Shown: positions 46,010-58,005, counted from the stretch's first letter. The stretch is 64,000 nt of DNA from Erpobdella octoculata (GCA_963978895.1 CAXBUH010000076.1:62001-126000), one strand, 5' to 3'. Translations and numbers: made by a program. Notes: generated by a model from the letters alone, not told the origin.

Positions 46010-46935
46010 TCGAAAACCAAAAATGAGGAGATTTTGAAATTTGGTATATAGATTCTTTTTTAAAAATAAAAAGATACGTGTTTCACCATTTTTTGAAAAT
46101 TCGGTTTCCCGGACCTCAAATGTGGATTGGAAAATTGGGTTATTTGGTTTTTAAAGTAGCTTCTACTCAAAAACTGTTAATGTTACAAAAGTAAAAATTA
46201 GTATTTACTTTCTACTCCAAAAATAATGAAACACGTGTTTTAGCATTTTTTGAAAATTTGGTTTCCAGGACTTCAAATGTGGGGTGGAAAATAGGGCTAA
46301 TTGTCTTTTATAGTAACTGCTACTCAAAAACAGTAAATACCACAGATGTAAAAATTATTATTTAGTTTCTTTTCTAAAAATAAAGATATACGTGCTTCAC
46401 CATTTTTTACAAATTTGGTTTCCCGGACCTCAAATGTGGGTTGGAAAATTGGGTTATTTGGTTTTTAAAGTAGCTTCTACTCAAAAACTGTTAATGTTAC
46501 AAAAGTAAAAATTAGTATTTAGTTTCTACTCTAAAAATAATGATATAAGGGTTTCACAATTTATTGAAAATTTGGTTTCCAGGACTTCAAATGTGGGGTG
46601 GAAAATAGGGTTATTTGGTTTTTAAAGTAACTGCTACTCAACAACTGTAATTGCCACAGATGTAAAAATTAATACTTAGTGTCTACTCAAAAAAAAAGAT
46701 ATACGTGTTTCATCATTTTTTGGGTTATTTGGTTTTTAAAGTAGCTGCTACTCAAAAACTGTTAATGCTACAGAAGTAAAAATTAGTATTTAGTTTCTAC
46801 TCCAAAAATAATGAAATACGTGTTTTAGCATTTTTTGAAAATTTGGTTTCCAGGACCTCAAATGTGGGGTGGAAATAAGGGTTATTTGATTTCAAAATAA
46901 CTGCTACTCACAAACTGTAAGTGCTACAAATGTAA
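46010..46935 (+). repeat. Tandem repeat of about 150-180 bp within the Helitron
   Basis: Five to six imperfect copies of a unit containing GCATTTTTTGAAAATTTGG, GACTTCAAATGTGGGGTGG, GGTTATTTGGTTTTTAAAG, CTACTCAAAAACTGTTAATG and AAAAATTAGTATTTAGTTTC, at roughly 46060, 46240, 46390, 46545, 46725 and 46830. Confidence 0.85.
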
Positions 46936-46974
46936 AAATTAGTATTTTGAAGTTTTGTGCCGGTTAAAAGTAGC

Positions 46975-47300
46975 TAAGTCCAGTTTATCATCGGCCGGGC
47001 CAAGCCGTTATTTTAGAGTCTTCACACGGGCCAGGCCAAACCTTAAATCAAAGTGGGACGGGCCGAGGCTTTTCACTAAGTATATAGATATTTTAGTGAT
47101 TTTAGGGTCTTCAGTTTGGCCGGGCCAAACCTGAGGTCAAGGTGGGACGGGCCGAAGTTTTTCATTAAGTATATAGAACTTCTAGGCCTGTAAAAATGGG
47201 CCGGGCCTAATTCAAACGGGCTGTGCCGGGCCAGGAGTTTGGGTTTTTAAAACGGGCTGGGCTAATTTGTCGACGGGCCGAGCCGAGACCTAAAAAAATG
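46975..47300 (+). repeat. GGCCGGGCC-rich repeat block
   Basis: Three related segments with GGCCGGGCCAA, GGGACGGGCCGA and TTTTTCA[CT]TAAGTATATAGA. TAGGCCTGTAAAAATGGGCC at 47188 resembles ends of some hAT elements. It is much more GC-rich than its surroundings. Confidence 0.6.
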
Positions 47301-47369
47301 ATCTCTACTATGGATGCACGGTTCAAACTCTCTAATTTCATGCGAGCGAAGCCGCTACGGGCACTGCTA

Positions 47370-47558
<189 letters not shown>

Positions 47559-47639
47559 GTTGAGTACGATATGTGATAATAATATACAAGAATATAAAAA
47601 TCTAACCCTTTATATAACGCAGTTCTTATATATTGTGTG

Positions 47640-48135
47640 TTGTGACTGTACAGAAAGTCTTGTATGTCACTGGTAGACCTACCAGGATCATAGCTATTAG
47701 TAAACCATCACTTACTACTTCTCCAGCTCTTTTTTATAATGATGCTATTGTTTCAGCTCGTAGCATGTAGTCTGTTGTAGTTTCATTTTCTGACTTCGAA
47801 AGGGTAGTTAATTCTGTGTACAACGATATAATTTTAGGTTTTGACTTACCTAAATAATGTTCCCTGTTCCCGCAGAATTTCCAGTGCTCTTTTACCATTG
47901 TCTCTGGCATCTCGGATGACTAGTGAAAGGCTTCTATCATCTAGGCATTGAATGAGTTCTGCAAATGCGTCAGCATTTTCTTCAGCATCTGGTTCAGTAG
48001 TACATTCGAATACTTCGCGGAGTTTCTGTATCCTCATAACCCCTAAAAATTTTATTTCCCACATTTCGTACTTTCTTTCATCGCCATCAAACATTAAATT
48101 TGGACGCATCCTGGGCCCATAGCCATTTGTAATGT
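47640..48135 (-). pseudogene. Copia-like Gag remnant
   Basis: The minus strand reads MRPNLMFDGDERKYEMWEIKFLG, then FAELIQCLDDRSLSLVIRD and ALEILRE. After a small frame change it gives KIISLYTELTTL, TTDYMLRAE and [12 protein letters not shown]. This is the conserved N-terminal Gag region of Copia-type elements of aquatic invertebrates. A stop near 47750 and the frameshift show it is dead. No pol remains. Confidence 0.75.
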
Positions 48136-48225
48136 TTGATAGGCTGATAATAATGATTTTATTTTACTCAAAATAAACTACATGAATAACAACGATAATA
48201 AAACATTTTATGAACAATGAAACAA

Positions 48226-48228
<3 letters not shown>

Positions 48229-48302
<74 letters not shown>
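48229..48302. repeat. (TA)n tract
   Basis: About 36 TA units, followed by irregular TATAATAATATTATATA. Confidence 0.95.
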
Positions 48303-48311
<9 letters not shown>

Positions 48312-48980
48312 ATAATATTATATATAATATATTTATATCTATAATAGAAAATCCTAATTTGTTGACACATATAAGTTTAAACTCACCAAATATAATGTAT
48401 AGTGAAGCATTATTTTTTGCACATATCAAGTTTATAATCAGAAGAGAAGTTTAAATTAGAAAAATTTCTGGGAAATGTTTTAAAATTCCACAAAACTAAA
48501 AAGTTAGATACGGATTTTGCGATACTTCTCGCTACTGTGTGCGTTATTTCGATACAACACTAAAATTCCGTATTTTAACTTTAAATAATTGCTTTTTTAA
48601 ACCAATTTTTGACAACATTCTTGCGAGAAAAACTTTTTTATAGTAATAATGAGCTAGGCTATATTATCGATTGAGCAACAAGGTTGTTTTATTTTTGTTA
48701 CGCGTTTATATTATCTTTTAAATTAAGTTATACTCGTAAATTTTTGTTTACTGTAACGTCCTTTCTTTCATTCAATATATTCATAACGAAACAACAAGTC
48801 TGACCTATATATCTGGTTTGTCTAGCAACATCACAGTGCCTAAACCACGCCCTACATGAATATAAATGAACACATCGCTGAGGCTATTGAGCATTTGTAA
48901 ATACGCGACCCAGCTCGCTTAAGTAACCCTAAAACTTTGGCGCGTACAGGACTCTAGTATGTGGGTAGGGGAAAAAACTA
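48303..48980. other. Non-coding AT-rich DNA
   Basis: No gene or repeat structure recognised. Confidence 0.4.
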
Positions 48981-49407
48981 CAAATGAGAACGTGAGTAAA
49001 CAAATCAGCATAGACAGCAAATGCAAAGGCCGGGAGAAACAATTGCAGCATTGTCAATGAAGTTAATAAAGTAATTTTACAAATAATATTGAACTTTTCT
49101 GCCTTGATTGTTTTAGACAGGAATTATTGTTATTTTGTATACCAAAAGATTAATTGAAAAAACTACAATTTAAAATATTTTACTACCACAGTAGGTAAAA
49201 TTTAAAAAACTATGAAATATTTAAAACAAAATCAAATAAATTGGTTTTTGCTTGGCTAGTGGGAGAATGCATTCCTCATTTCCCCGTTAGATCCGCCACT
49301 GCCAGTCAGCGACGGATCTAGGATTTTCTGGTGGGGGATGATCTAACAGTAACTTAATTGGCAATGCTGTCTGTCTATGCTGATTTGTTTACTCACGTTC
49401 TCATTTG
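48981..49407. repeat. Perfect 37-bp inverted repeat with hAT ends between the arms
   Basis: CAAATGAGAACGTGAGTAAA... at 48981-49017 is the exact complement of 49371-49407, at the 5' border of the LINE. Between the arms, TAGATCCGCCACTG (49289-49302) and CAGCGACGGATCTAGG (49307-49322) are hAT-like termini facing away from each other, four bases apart. Confidence 0.75.
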
Positions 49408-49560
49408 TTTCTGCGGTTTGCCTTGTTGCTGAGGAATTAGCAGTTGTGAAAACTGAACAAAACTTTCTTAGTTTTTTGACTGCGTACATTCCGTTACTTT
49501 TTTTGTGTAAATTAGTGTTTATTGTGAACTTACATAGGAGCGCCTGTATTATCGCTCGTC

Positions 49561-50574
49561 ATGACCGATGCTTTGAAAACCCGTAAAGACTCTAAACAAG
49601 AGGTTACTGAAATTGCCCTCAAATTAGGGCTACATATGTGCGAGAAATGCTCAAGGGGCAACGCTGACGTTATGAATGGACTCCTTCTGAGAATACACAC
49701 TGACGATGAAGTCAAGACGGGAAAACTTGAGGCTATATCACAGGAGATTCAAGAAATCAAAGAGATCACGAAGAGAAACCTCGCGGAGAGATCAGCAAAC
49801 TTTGATGCTGAGAAGCTAGAGCTCTCACTTGGCAAAGTAAAGCTTGACGAGATCATGGATGAACTGAAGTGCCTCGGCAGGAAAATAGAAGATCTCGACA
49901 TAAAACCTCTTTCAAATAAGCTGAAAGAGGTCGACACTGCCAACAAGAAATGGTCAGACCTATTCAAGGAAAAAGTCGATGTGCTAGTCGACGATGTTAG
50001 AAAAGTCCATAGTTCTGTTCTGAGCAAAAAAGATGACCATGCGGCTGATCTACAACTCTGTCTGGGGAAGGCACTGGATCATCAAAGGCGGGTCGACAAG
50101 GACGAGGAGGTTGAGAGGTGCAGAAGAAGAACCAGCGTAATTGTCCATGGTCTGAAGGAGTCGGATGCTGCGGACCCTGGACATCGCCGAGGGGACGATA
50201 AAGAATTAATAGAAAACATCCTAAAAGAGATTTCATGCAGTGACGTCGGAATAGCTAATGTTATCCGACTTGGAAAGAAGGCTGATAATGTCGACGAGCC
50301 TGTCAAACCAAGACCCTTGAAGTTGGTGCTGGACACAGAGGAGCACAAACAGCAGCTGTTGGCGCGTGCAAAAAACTTGAGGACGATCAAGGAAGGAGGA
50401 TGGTCGATGGTGTTCATCCACCAAGACCTGACGCCAAAAGAGAGAGAAACAAGAAAGCTCCTGGTCGAAAAAATGAAGTCACGGCTGCGGAGCGGGGAAA
50501 CAAACCTCAGAATCTCGGACGGCAGAATTGTGACCAGAAGAGCCCCCAGTGGGGCAAAAAATCAAAGTGCTTGA
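49561..50574 (+). CDS. LINE ORF1 protein (coiled coil plus RNA-binding domain)
   Basis: 337 residues. An N-terminal region with CEKCSRG is followed by a long charged coiled coil (about residues 45-195), then a conserved block RTSVIVHGLKES...IENILKEI...VIRLGKK...PRPLKLVL, which corresponds to the RRM-like domain of LINE ORF1 proteins. The last 60 residues (MVFIHQDLTPKERETRKLL) match the C-terminal domain usual after it. In the family it packages element RNA and acts as a chaperone. ORF2 overlaps the end in another frame. Confidence 0.85.
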   Translation: MTDALKTRKDSKQEVTEIALKLGLHMCEKCSRGNADVMNGLLLRIHTDDEVKTGKLEAISQEIQEIKEITKRNLAERSANFDAEKLELSLGKVKLDEIMDELKCLGRKIEDLDIKPLSNKLKEVDTANKKWSDLFKEKVDVLVDDVRKVHSSVLSKKDDHAADLQLCLGKALDHQRRVDKDEEVERCRRRTSVIVHGLKESDAADPGHRRGDDKELIENILKEISCSDVGIANVIRLGKKADNVDEPVKPRPLKLVLDTEEHKQQLLARAKNLRTIKEGGWSMVFIHQDLTPKERETRKLLVEKMKSRLRSGETNLRISDGRIVTRRAPSGAKNQSA

Positions 50575-53513
50575 TCAAGAAAAATTGTGGTTGTTCTGGA
50601 GTCGACCGCTGCTATCGTCATCTGGGACCAACCACTGAACGCGAATCTTACTCTGGTCTAGCCGGACAATCTATCCCCGCTGCATGTCTCAATGTTAGGT
50701 CTATTAAAAACAAAACTGCTATCGTTGCGAATATCATAAATGAAAACAAGTTATCAATCCTCGGCTTAACTGAAACCTGGCACGAGAGTTATGAAGATGT
50801 TGCACTGAAAAAGATTACTTTGCCCGGCTACCGTTGCATCGAATCCGCCAGAAGGTCTGATGAAACGTGTCGCACATATGGTGGAATTGCGGTTATTTAC
50901 AAGGACACGCTGTCTGCCAAGCCACACCCTCTGGGTTCCAAGCCAGCTACATTCGAGATCACGTCTATAATGTTTTCGTCTTTGAAAACGAATTTTATCT
51001 TTTTGGTGATATACCGCCCTGGAGGCAATCCCGTGAGTGATTTGTTCTTCACGGAGTTTGAGAGCATATTGGAGACCCTGGCAACTTACAACCTCCAAAT
51101 CATTATTACCGGCGATCTTAACGTCAGGGTCAACATCTCCAATGACCCCCACTCCATCCGTTTTCTCAGCCTCATACGTTCATTTGGATTTATTCAGTCT
51201 GTCGTCGGCCCTACGCATACGCATGGTAACACTCTGGACTTGGTCATTACCCGATCAGATCTTCCCCCTCCATCTATCATCGTTGATCTACCACAGGTGT
51301 CAGATCACTCGCTTGTGCGTTTCCGGATCCCGGTCCGTCATCCTCCCCCGCTGCTTATCGACGTCAACACCCGGGCTTGGAGATGTTTCGACCCAGAGCA
51401 ATTCCGTTCTGATTTACAGGGAAGTTCTCTGTGTAATCCGGCGGTCTACGAGACGATGTCAATCAGTCAGGTTCTTGAGACTTTCGACACAACCTTGTCA
51501 TCACTTCTTCACAAACATGCCCCGCCTCGTGTTGCCAGGCTGCGCGACCGGCCCCTCACCCCATGGTTTGACTCTGAATGCGCTGCCTTAAAACGAAGAT
51601 CGAGGAAGTTAGAAAGACGTTATAGACGAACACAAGATCCCATCGATCGCACTTCATGGATCAACCACGTGCGAACGTCTCATGACCTTTACAGACAGAA
51701 ACAAAATCTCTACTGGAAGATGAAGATTGACGACAGCCGAGGGAGTCCTGGGAGATTATGGCGGACATTATCTGGGGTGCTCGGTCGGGTTCAGAGCAAC
51801 CCTATTTCGCCAAAAGATCTTACAGCCAATGATTTCTCGAGAGCGCTCAATGATAAGATAAGAGATATCCGCCAGTCTACGTCACATGCTTCCAGTCCAC
51901 GATTCGACCCCGGCTGTTGTTCCTGCGACCTGCTGAGGTTTAAACCTGTGAGTGTCGACGACATTACCCGGCTCATCAAATCTTCACCAAACAAAAATTG
52001 TTCCATGGACCCAATACCGACATGGATGATTAAGCAATACTCTAGTGAACTGGCACCGTTTGTGACATTCCTGGTAAATTCATCGCTAGAGCGGGGACAA
52101 TTTCCTCCTGCCCAGAAAAATGCTGTCATCACACCGATCCTGAAGAAGCTGAATCTAGATCCGCTCAACACCGGTAACTACCGCCCAATCTCGAATCTGT
52201 CCTATCTGTCAAAACTACTGGAACGATGCGTAGCCGCCCAGATAAACATCTACCTCGGTGAAAACAACCTTCTCCCGATGTTTCAGTCGGCGTACAGAAA
52301 TCAGCACTCCACTGAAACTGCTGTCCTGAAGGTACTGTCTGATATTTACGCTGCGGCTGTTTCGGGTCGGATCACGCTACTGGGACTTCTGGACCTCTCC
52401 GCTGCTTTCGACACTGTTGACCATCAAATTTTGGTCAACAGGCTCCATTTCTCGTATGGTTTCGGAGACGTCGTCCTCGAATGGTTTCGTTCCTATTTGA
52501 CTGATCGGTCCCACTGCATTCGCTCCGGAGGTGTTTTGTCCACGCCTACCTCTGTCCTGTGTGGCGTCCCGCAGGGATCCGTTCTGGGCCCGTTGTTGTT
52601 TCTTCTCTATTCCGCGGACGTCCTACATATTGCCACGAAACATCGGTTTTCTGTCCATTCTTATGCTGACGACCTGCAGATTTACGATCACTCCCCGTCA
52701 GCGTCGTGTTCCGATCTGGTCCCTAGGATGTCTGCATGTATCAGCGAGATTGGCACTTGGATGGCGAGCAATCGCATGCAACTCAATCCTTCTAAGACCG
52801 AAGTGATCTGGTTGGGCTCGCCTGGTCGACTCAGCTTCTGTCCGAAGGGGGATCTGGTCATCGCTGGTGTCTCAGTCAGGCCCTCCACTTATGTTCGTAA
52901 TCTTGGCGTGATGGTCGACAGTAGGTTGTCTATGGAAGCACACATCTCTCATCTTACTCGTTCATGCTTCTATCATCTCCGTCAACTGCGCGTCGTCCGC
53001 CGTAGCCTCACCATGGACTCCGCCCATTCACTCATCAGAGCACTCGTGCACAGCCGGCTTGATTACTGTAATGGTGTCATGGCCGGACTTAGACAGTTTC
53101 AAATCAACAGGCTCCAATCCATTCTCCGAGCAGCCGCTCGTCTTGTTCTTCAGCTGCCCGGCTGGTCTCCCGTATCAGATCTCATGCGGACGCAACTTCA
53201 CTGGCTCCCTTTCCCGCAGAGAATTCAGTTCAAGTTGGGTCTGATGGTACACAAGTGCCTCCACCACACGGCTCCGGTCTACCTGCAGCAATTGTGTGTA
53301 CCGATCTCAACGCTTGCTGGTCGGTCCCACCTTCGATCGGCGGCGGCTGGCGACTTGTTCGTTCCATCGTCAAAGACAACGACTCTCGGCAGGCGCGGAT
53401 TCTCTACTGCTGGTCCAGTTGTTTGGAACAGCCTATCTGCTGACCTGAGGAATCCAGCTTTGGACCTCGGCGGTTTCAGGAAGCTGCTTAAGACCGAACT
53501 TTATTCCTAAATT
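50400..53513 (+). CDS. LINE ORF2: endonuclease and reverse transcriptase, apparently intact
   Basis: An AP-type endonuclease (about residues 95-320: CLNVRSI, GLTETW, YRPGG, GDLNVR, TLDLVIT, SDHS) nicks target DNA. The reverse transcriptase (about residues 490-790: YRPISNLSYLSKLLERC, LLDLSAAFDTVDH, GVPQGSVLGP, SYADDLQIY, NPSKTEV) copies RNA from the nick. The C-terminal part reads LDYCNGVMAGL, LHWLP, HKCLHHTAPVYL, the usual CR1/L2 ending. All key residues of both active sites are visible and there is no stop over 1036 codons. The first ATG lies 175 bp inside ORF1; no ATG occurs between the ORF1 end and the endonuclease, so translation needs reinitiation or frameshifting. Confidence 0.92.
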
Positions 53514-53600
53514 TATGATTTGACGCGACGCGCTTTTGTGACTTTTTAAAAAAAGCGCATTATAAATTTACATTTAATAATAATAACTTGAAAAAGAGAT

Positions 53601-53937
53601 TTTTTACAAGTTACGAAACAAACAGTATGCACAAAAACAACAAAGACAATAACCTTCAAAGCAGAAGTCAAATTTCTAGAATAAAAAATCTACAGTGCAA
53701 AATCAAGACGCCTATTCTTGCTGGCTGCGAATCTGTTAATAACATTATCTGTGTTCTAAAAGCAATACATTATGGATATATAATAATGTTAAGCCAGTTA
53801 AACACTCATCTGTGGTTCTGTTCAGGTGGTCAAGCAGAAGGAAGTGCTGGAGGGACTGAAGTTCGAAAAAGGAAGACTTTTTTTGACTATCTTCAGTCTG
53901 CAGTCATTTTTTGATATCTTTAATAATTTATTAATGA
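53601..53937. other. Non-coding DNA between the LINE and a Helitron
   Basis: A 108-codon plus-strand open frame crosses it (53588-53914) but shows no domain and is probably chance. No other structure. Confidence 0.35.
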
Positions 53938-54793
53938 CTAGCGGGGTTACCCGGCGTTGTCCGGGATTTTAGAGGTTTTTTTTTTATCTTTTTTATCTCT
54001 CTCGCTCACGTTTCCATCTCCGCTCAAACGGAAATTCAATATCTTTAATTTACATGAAAGATAAATGGAGTTATTCACTGTAAAGCATTCTGATAAACTG
54101 TTTTTTGTTTGTTTCGCGGTGCATAAATGTACAGCGATGTCCATGCGTGATACATGGAAACTCCAAGTTAATTCCGCAAATTCCAAACACTGGCCTTGTG
54201 ATTTATTGTCATTGCAAATGTCAGCCGCACAGGTAATTGTAACCTTTTAAAATCGAAAGGCAAATCAGTTGGAGTCATCGGTATACGCGGGATCAAAACA
54301 TTCTCTCCTTAGTATTTACCATTTAGAATCGTTGCCTCGATCACATTATTCATTAGCTTTTTCACAGCCAGTCTCGTACTCTTGCACAATCGAGGTTGAT
54401 TAATGGTACGCAACATTATGATAACTGAACCCACTTTTAATAGCAAATTGTGAGGTGGTAGTCCAGGAAATTCTAGTGAATTCAAAAATCCTGTAAGATA
54501 GTTGACTACGCCATCGTTATTGACAACTGTGTCGACTCATTTGAAGGAAACCAACTGTACCGGAAGAAAATTTTGAATGATCCCATTGACATCGACATCT
54601 TTGCTTTTTGCTGCCAATATTGCTCGTGTGTTGAGCCAATTATGGTTTTCGCCCTTTGTCCTGAAAAACACTGAATAAGCTCCTCTTTCCAGTCCGCTAC
54701 GTTATAGAAATTGGTGGGTAATGCAATTAATCCAGTCGAGGTATCAACTTCGACTTTCCCATTACGAATATCTAACAATTGCTTCGAAAACAT
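53938..54793 (-). pseudogene. Helitron helicase remnant with its 3' terminus
   Basis: The minus strand from 54793: LLDIRNGKVEVDTSTGLIALP, then, after decay, FPGLPPHNLLLKVGS, IIMLRTINQPRLC, RLAVKKLMNNVIEATIL, PRIPMTPTDLPFDFKR, LQLPVRLTFAMTIN and KSQGQCLEF. These are the last conserved blocks of the Pif1-type helicase of Helitron Rep-Hel proteins. Several stops and frame changes are present. The coding trace runs almost to a Helitron 3' end, a GGTTACCCGGCGTTGTCCGGG hairpin and CTAG at 53938. In the family this enzyme unwinds the donor during rolling-circle transposition. The Rep nuclease part is missing. Confidence 0.85.
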
Positions 54794-54930
54794 ATCTGCA
54801 TTTGATTATGTTGCAAAAACACTCGCATGTTAGTCGTCAGTTGTAACATGCCGCCATAAATTTGATGACTTGTTATGTGTTTATTTCGTCAGCTGCAGTT
54901 GATCGGGGAATAACTGGAAGAATATATATA

Positions 54931-55265
54931 CTAGCGGGGGTGCCCGGCGTTGCCCGGGGTTTTTAGAGGTTTTTAAAATGTTTGTCTCTCTCGCCCAGGT
55001 TTCCTTCCCCACTTGCTTTCCCGCTCCCTTTGGCTTTCCCGTTCCCGGTTGCTTTCCCGCTTCCGGTCGCTTTTCCGCTCCCGTTTGCTCTCCCGTTCCC
55101 GGTCGATTTCCCATTCCCAGTCACCTTTCCGTTCCCTGTCGCTTTCCCGTTCTCGCTCACGCTTGCTCTCCCATACCCGTTCTCGCTCGCGCTCATTTTC
55201 GTTCTTTCCTAACTTCTTTTAGCCCATAAAACGTAAAATAGATTTGCTAAAACTGGCTAAATCTT
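54931..55265 (-). mobile_element. Helitron fragment with 3' terminus (single tail)
   Basis: CTAG at 54931 next to the hairpin (GTGCCCGGCGTTGCCCGGGG), then the TTTTTAGAGGTTTTT motif, 18-bp-type GC-rich repeats and the segment CATAAAACGTAAAATAGATTTGCTAA that also occurs in the three complete copies. It stops before a 5' end. An adjacent TA run lies at 54924. Confidence 0.75.
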
Positions 55266-55353
55266 GCTTGAAGCCTTCAAACGTTGTTACGTAAACTAGA
55301 TTTGAATTTTATCACGCAATTACCGATTAGAATTTTATTATGCACCCCCGAAC

Positions 55354-57426
55354 GCATATTCGCCAATGTCCGACGGTATAAGACAGGAAGATAAATAATA
55401 CCACCTGATTGGATAATTTTGAATTCAAAAGTCACATAAATTATGCGAATATATAGACGCGCTTTGTTTTCCGATGTTGTTTATTTTACAGTCGTTGGCC
55501 GTTATGGGTTTTTCCGGTGGATAAAGATTGACAAAGTTGCCGACTAAGTTATTCGAAACTCCATGTATGTAACTAAATAGTTAAATAGACTAGAAAATTC
55601 AACTTGTCATTCTGTCAATCAGAGATAACCAATATTTGGAATAAAGGTTTTCCAATCATATAAGCCAAGCCTAGTCAATAAACTGAAACACAAATAAACT
55701 ATTTTAATTATAAATTTACTGACAAATAATAACTTGATAAAAGTTTACCAAATTGAATTTGATTTTTTTTAGTAAATTAATAATGCAAAAGGCTTCTATT
55801 CTAAACAAAAAATATCATTACAAACAGTTATTCTAATCAAAAAAATTATGATACTGTGCAATTTAACTCAGTTGTTTATTTAATGCAGAAATGGCTTAAC
55901 TAAGTTGTTCATGGAAATAAATAGGACTAGTTAGAACATATCTGAAACTTTCCCAGGAGATTGATAATATATTTTCAACCAAATTGTACTCTGTCAGCAT
56001 GCTAAGGACAAGCATGTGATAAGAGTGCATAGTAACACTGATTTCTTTAAGACCTAAACAAACAGACACATAAGCAAAACAGCGTGAACAATTTTGCTTC
56101 ATTGCTTTGATCCAAAACATTTTTTCAAAGTTCAAACTCTAGCATTATTTGTTTTAATAAATTCATGAATTGTCTTGAGTTGACAATATTTCAGTATTCA
56201 GTGTTGTTTAATTATTAGACTTCCCAGTTATTAGTGCAGAAATAATTGTGTTTTAATTTTTTATATTGGCCTCATAATCAAGAACTGAGATAATTTTGTA
56301 ATATAATAAAGCTGAATAGTTATTCTATTGTTCTCAATTAAATCAAAGAAATCAATAAAACTGATAATTTTCTAATGATTTTTAATCATCTAAATCTAAA
56401 ATGTCATGTTACTCATAATACATTTGAAGCCTAAAAATGTTGCATTAGTTTAAAAATATCTAAATTTTTGTTAGTAACTAAAATTTGTTAGTTTTTTCAT
56501 ATGCATGTGAGATTAGCTGAGTTATTTATTTATCTGCAACAGAAACATGACAAAAGGTCTTTAATGTTACAGGTCCAACAAGTTTTTATTTGGTGTATAT
56601 GGCAAAGGCAGTTGTAAAAAAATAATTGTGGAGACAAGCTATATCAAAGTAGATACAAAAATGTGTAGGGCCTTTTTTGTCTAAATGGCTCAATATAGAA
56701 GCCACATACAAATATTAGAATGATTGTAAGAACTATTATAAGTATCAATAAAAATAGTATTAAAACAATTGTATTAAAATAGTATTAAAACAATAGTATT
56801 AAAATAGTATTAAAACAATAGTATTAAAATAGTATTAAAACAATAGTATTAAAATAGTATTAAAACAATAGTATTAAAATAGTATTAAAACAATAGTATT
56901 AAAATAGTATTAAAACAATAGTATTAAAATAGTATTAAAACAATAGTATTAAAATAGTATTAAAACAATAGTATTAAAATAGTATTAAAACAATAGTATT
57001 AAAATAGTATTAAAACAATAGTATTAAAATAGTATTAAAACAATAGTATTAAAATAGTATTAAAACAATAGTATTAAAATAGTATTAAAACAATAGTATT
57101 AAAATAGTATTAAAACAATAGTATTAAAATAGTATAAAACAATAATTTTCAGCTGTAAATAACTTATGGCCTACAGTCCAAAGAATCATGTTATTTTTAA
57201 ATAAAAATTATTATTAATCATAAAATTATGTATAGTTATTTCTAAATAAAAGTGTAAAGGTTAATTTGACCAAAATAAAAAAAATTTCAAACGAAAATAT
57301 TAGCAAGCTTCAAGAGCATAATGTATGCAAATATGGATAGATATCTATGGTTGTCATTTAAAACTATCCAATCATATGATAGTATTTGCCTCCCTGTCTT
57401 ATACCGTCGGACATTGGCGAAAATGC
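55354..57426. mobile_element. Mutator-like (MULE-type) non-autonomous element
   Basis: Long terminal inverted repeats of about 80 bp begin GCATATTCGCCAATGTCCGA (left) and GCATTTTCGCCAATGTCCGA (right, complement). Identical 9-bp direct repeats CCCCCGAAC flank it at 55345-55353 and 57427-57435. Long TIRs with 9-bp target duplications are the signature of the Mutator superfamily. The 2.07-kb interior has no transposase and includes a 26-bp tandem array. Confidence 0.8.
56755..57140 (+). repeat. 26-bp tandem array inside the Mutator-like element
   Basis: About fifteen nearly identical copies of TATTAAAACAATAGTATTAA plus AATAG. The homogeneity suggests recent expansion. Confidence 0.95.
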
Positions 57427-57961
57427 CCCCCGAACCTATTTAACTATTAAAAATAAATAACCAAGATTCAGTAAACAACGTATTCGGTTGAATTTCAGTT
57501 GTAAATATGTATTAATATAAAATTATTAATAAATAAAATAAAATAAAATTCTACATTTTTTGTTAACATTTAATTCATAGAATGAAAAAAACTCGTCACC
57601 TTAATAACCAAAACTATTCGGCTTAATAAATAACCAAAATTCAGTAAATAACGTATTCCGTTCAATTTTAGTTGTAATTATTATTAACTAGCGGGGGCAC
57701 CCGGCGTTACCCGGGGTTTTTAGAGGTTTTTCTAATGTTTGTCTCTCTCGCTCCGGGTTCCTTCACCGCTTTCCCGTTCCTTTTCCGTTCCCGGTCACTT
57801 TCCCGCTCTCGGTCGTTTTCCAGCTCCCGGTCATTTTCCCGCTCTCGGTCGTTTTCCAGCTCCCGGTCACTTTCCCGCTCCGGGTTGCTTTCCCGTTCTC
57901 GGTCGCTTTCCTTTTCCCGCTCTATCTTTCGCTCTCAGTTGGCTTCCCGTTTTCGCTCATT

Positions 57962-58003
<42 letters not shown>

Positions 58004-58005
58004 AG

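Larger units (their letters stand above)
49371..53600 (+). mobile_element. CR1/L2-type LINE with two uninterrupted ORFs
   Basis: A short 5' leader, ORF1 (49561-50574), ORF2 (50400-53513) and a short 3' tail ending AAAGCGCATTATAAATTTAC and TAATAATAATAA (53555-53585). The AGCGC-TATAAAT plus triplet-repeat tail is typical of L2/CR1-like elements. It is much more GC-rich than its surroundings. With no frame disruption it is the best preserved autonomous element in the window. Target duplications were not resolved. Confidence 0.9.
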
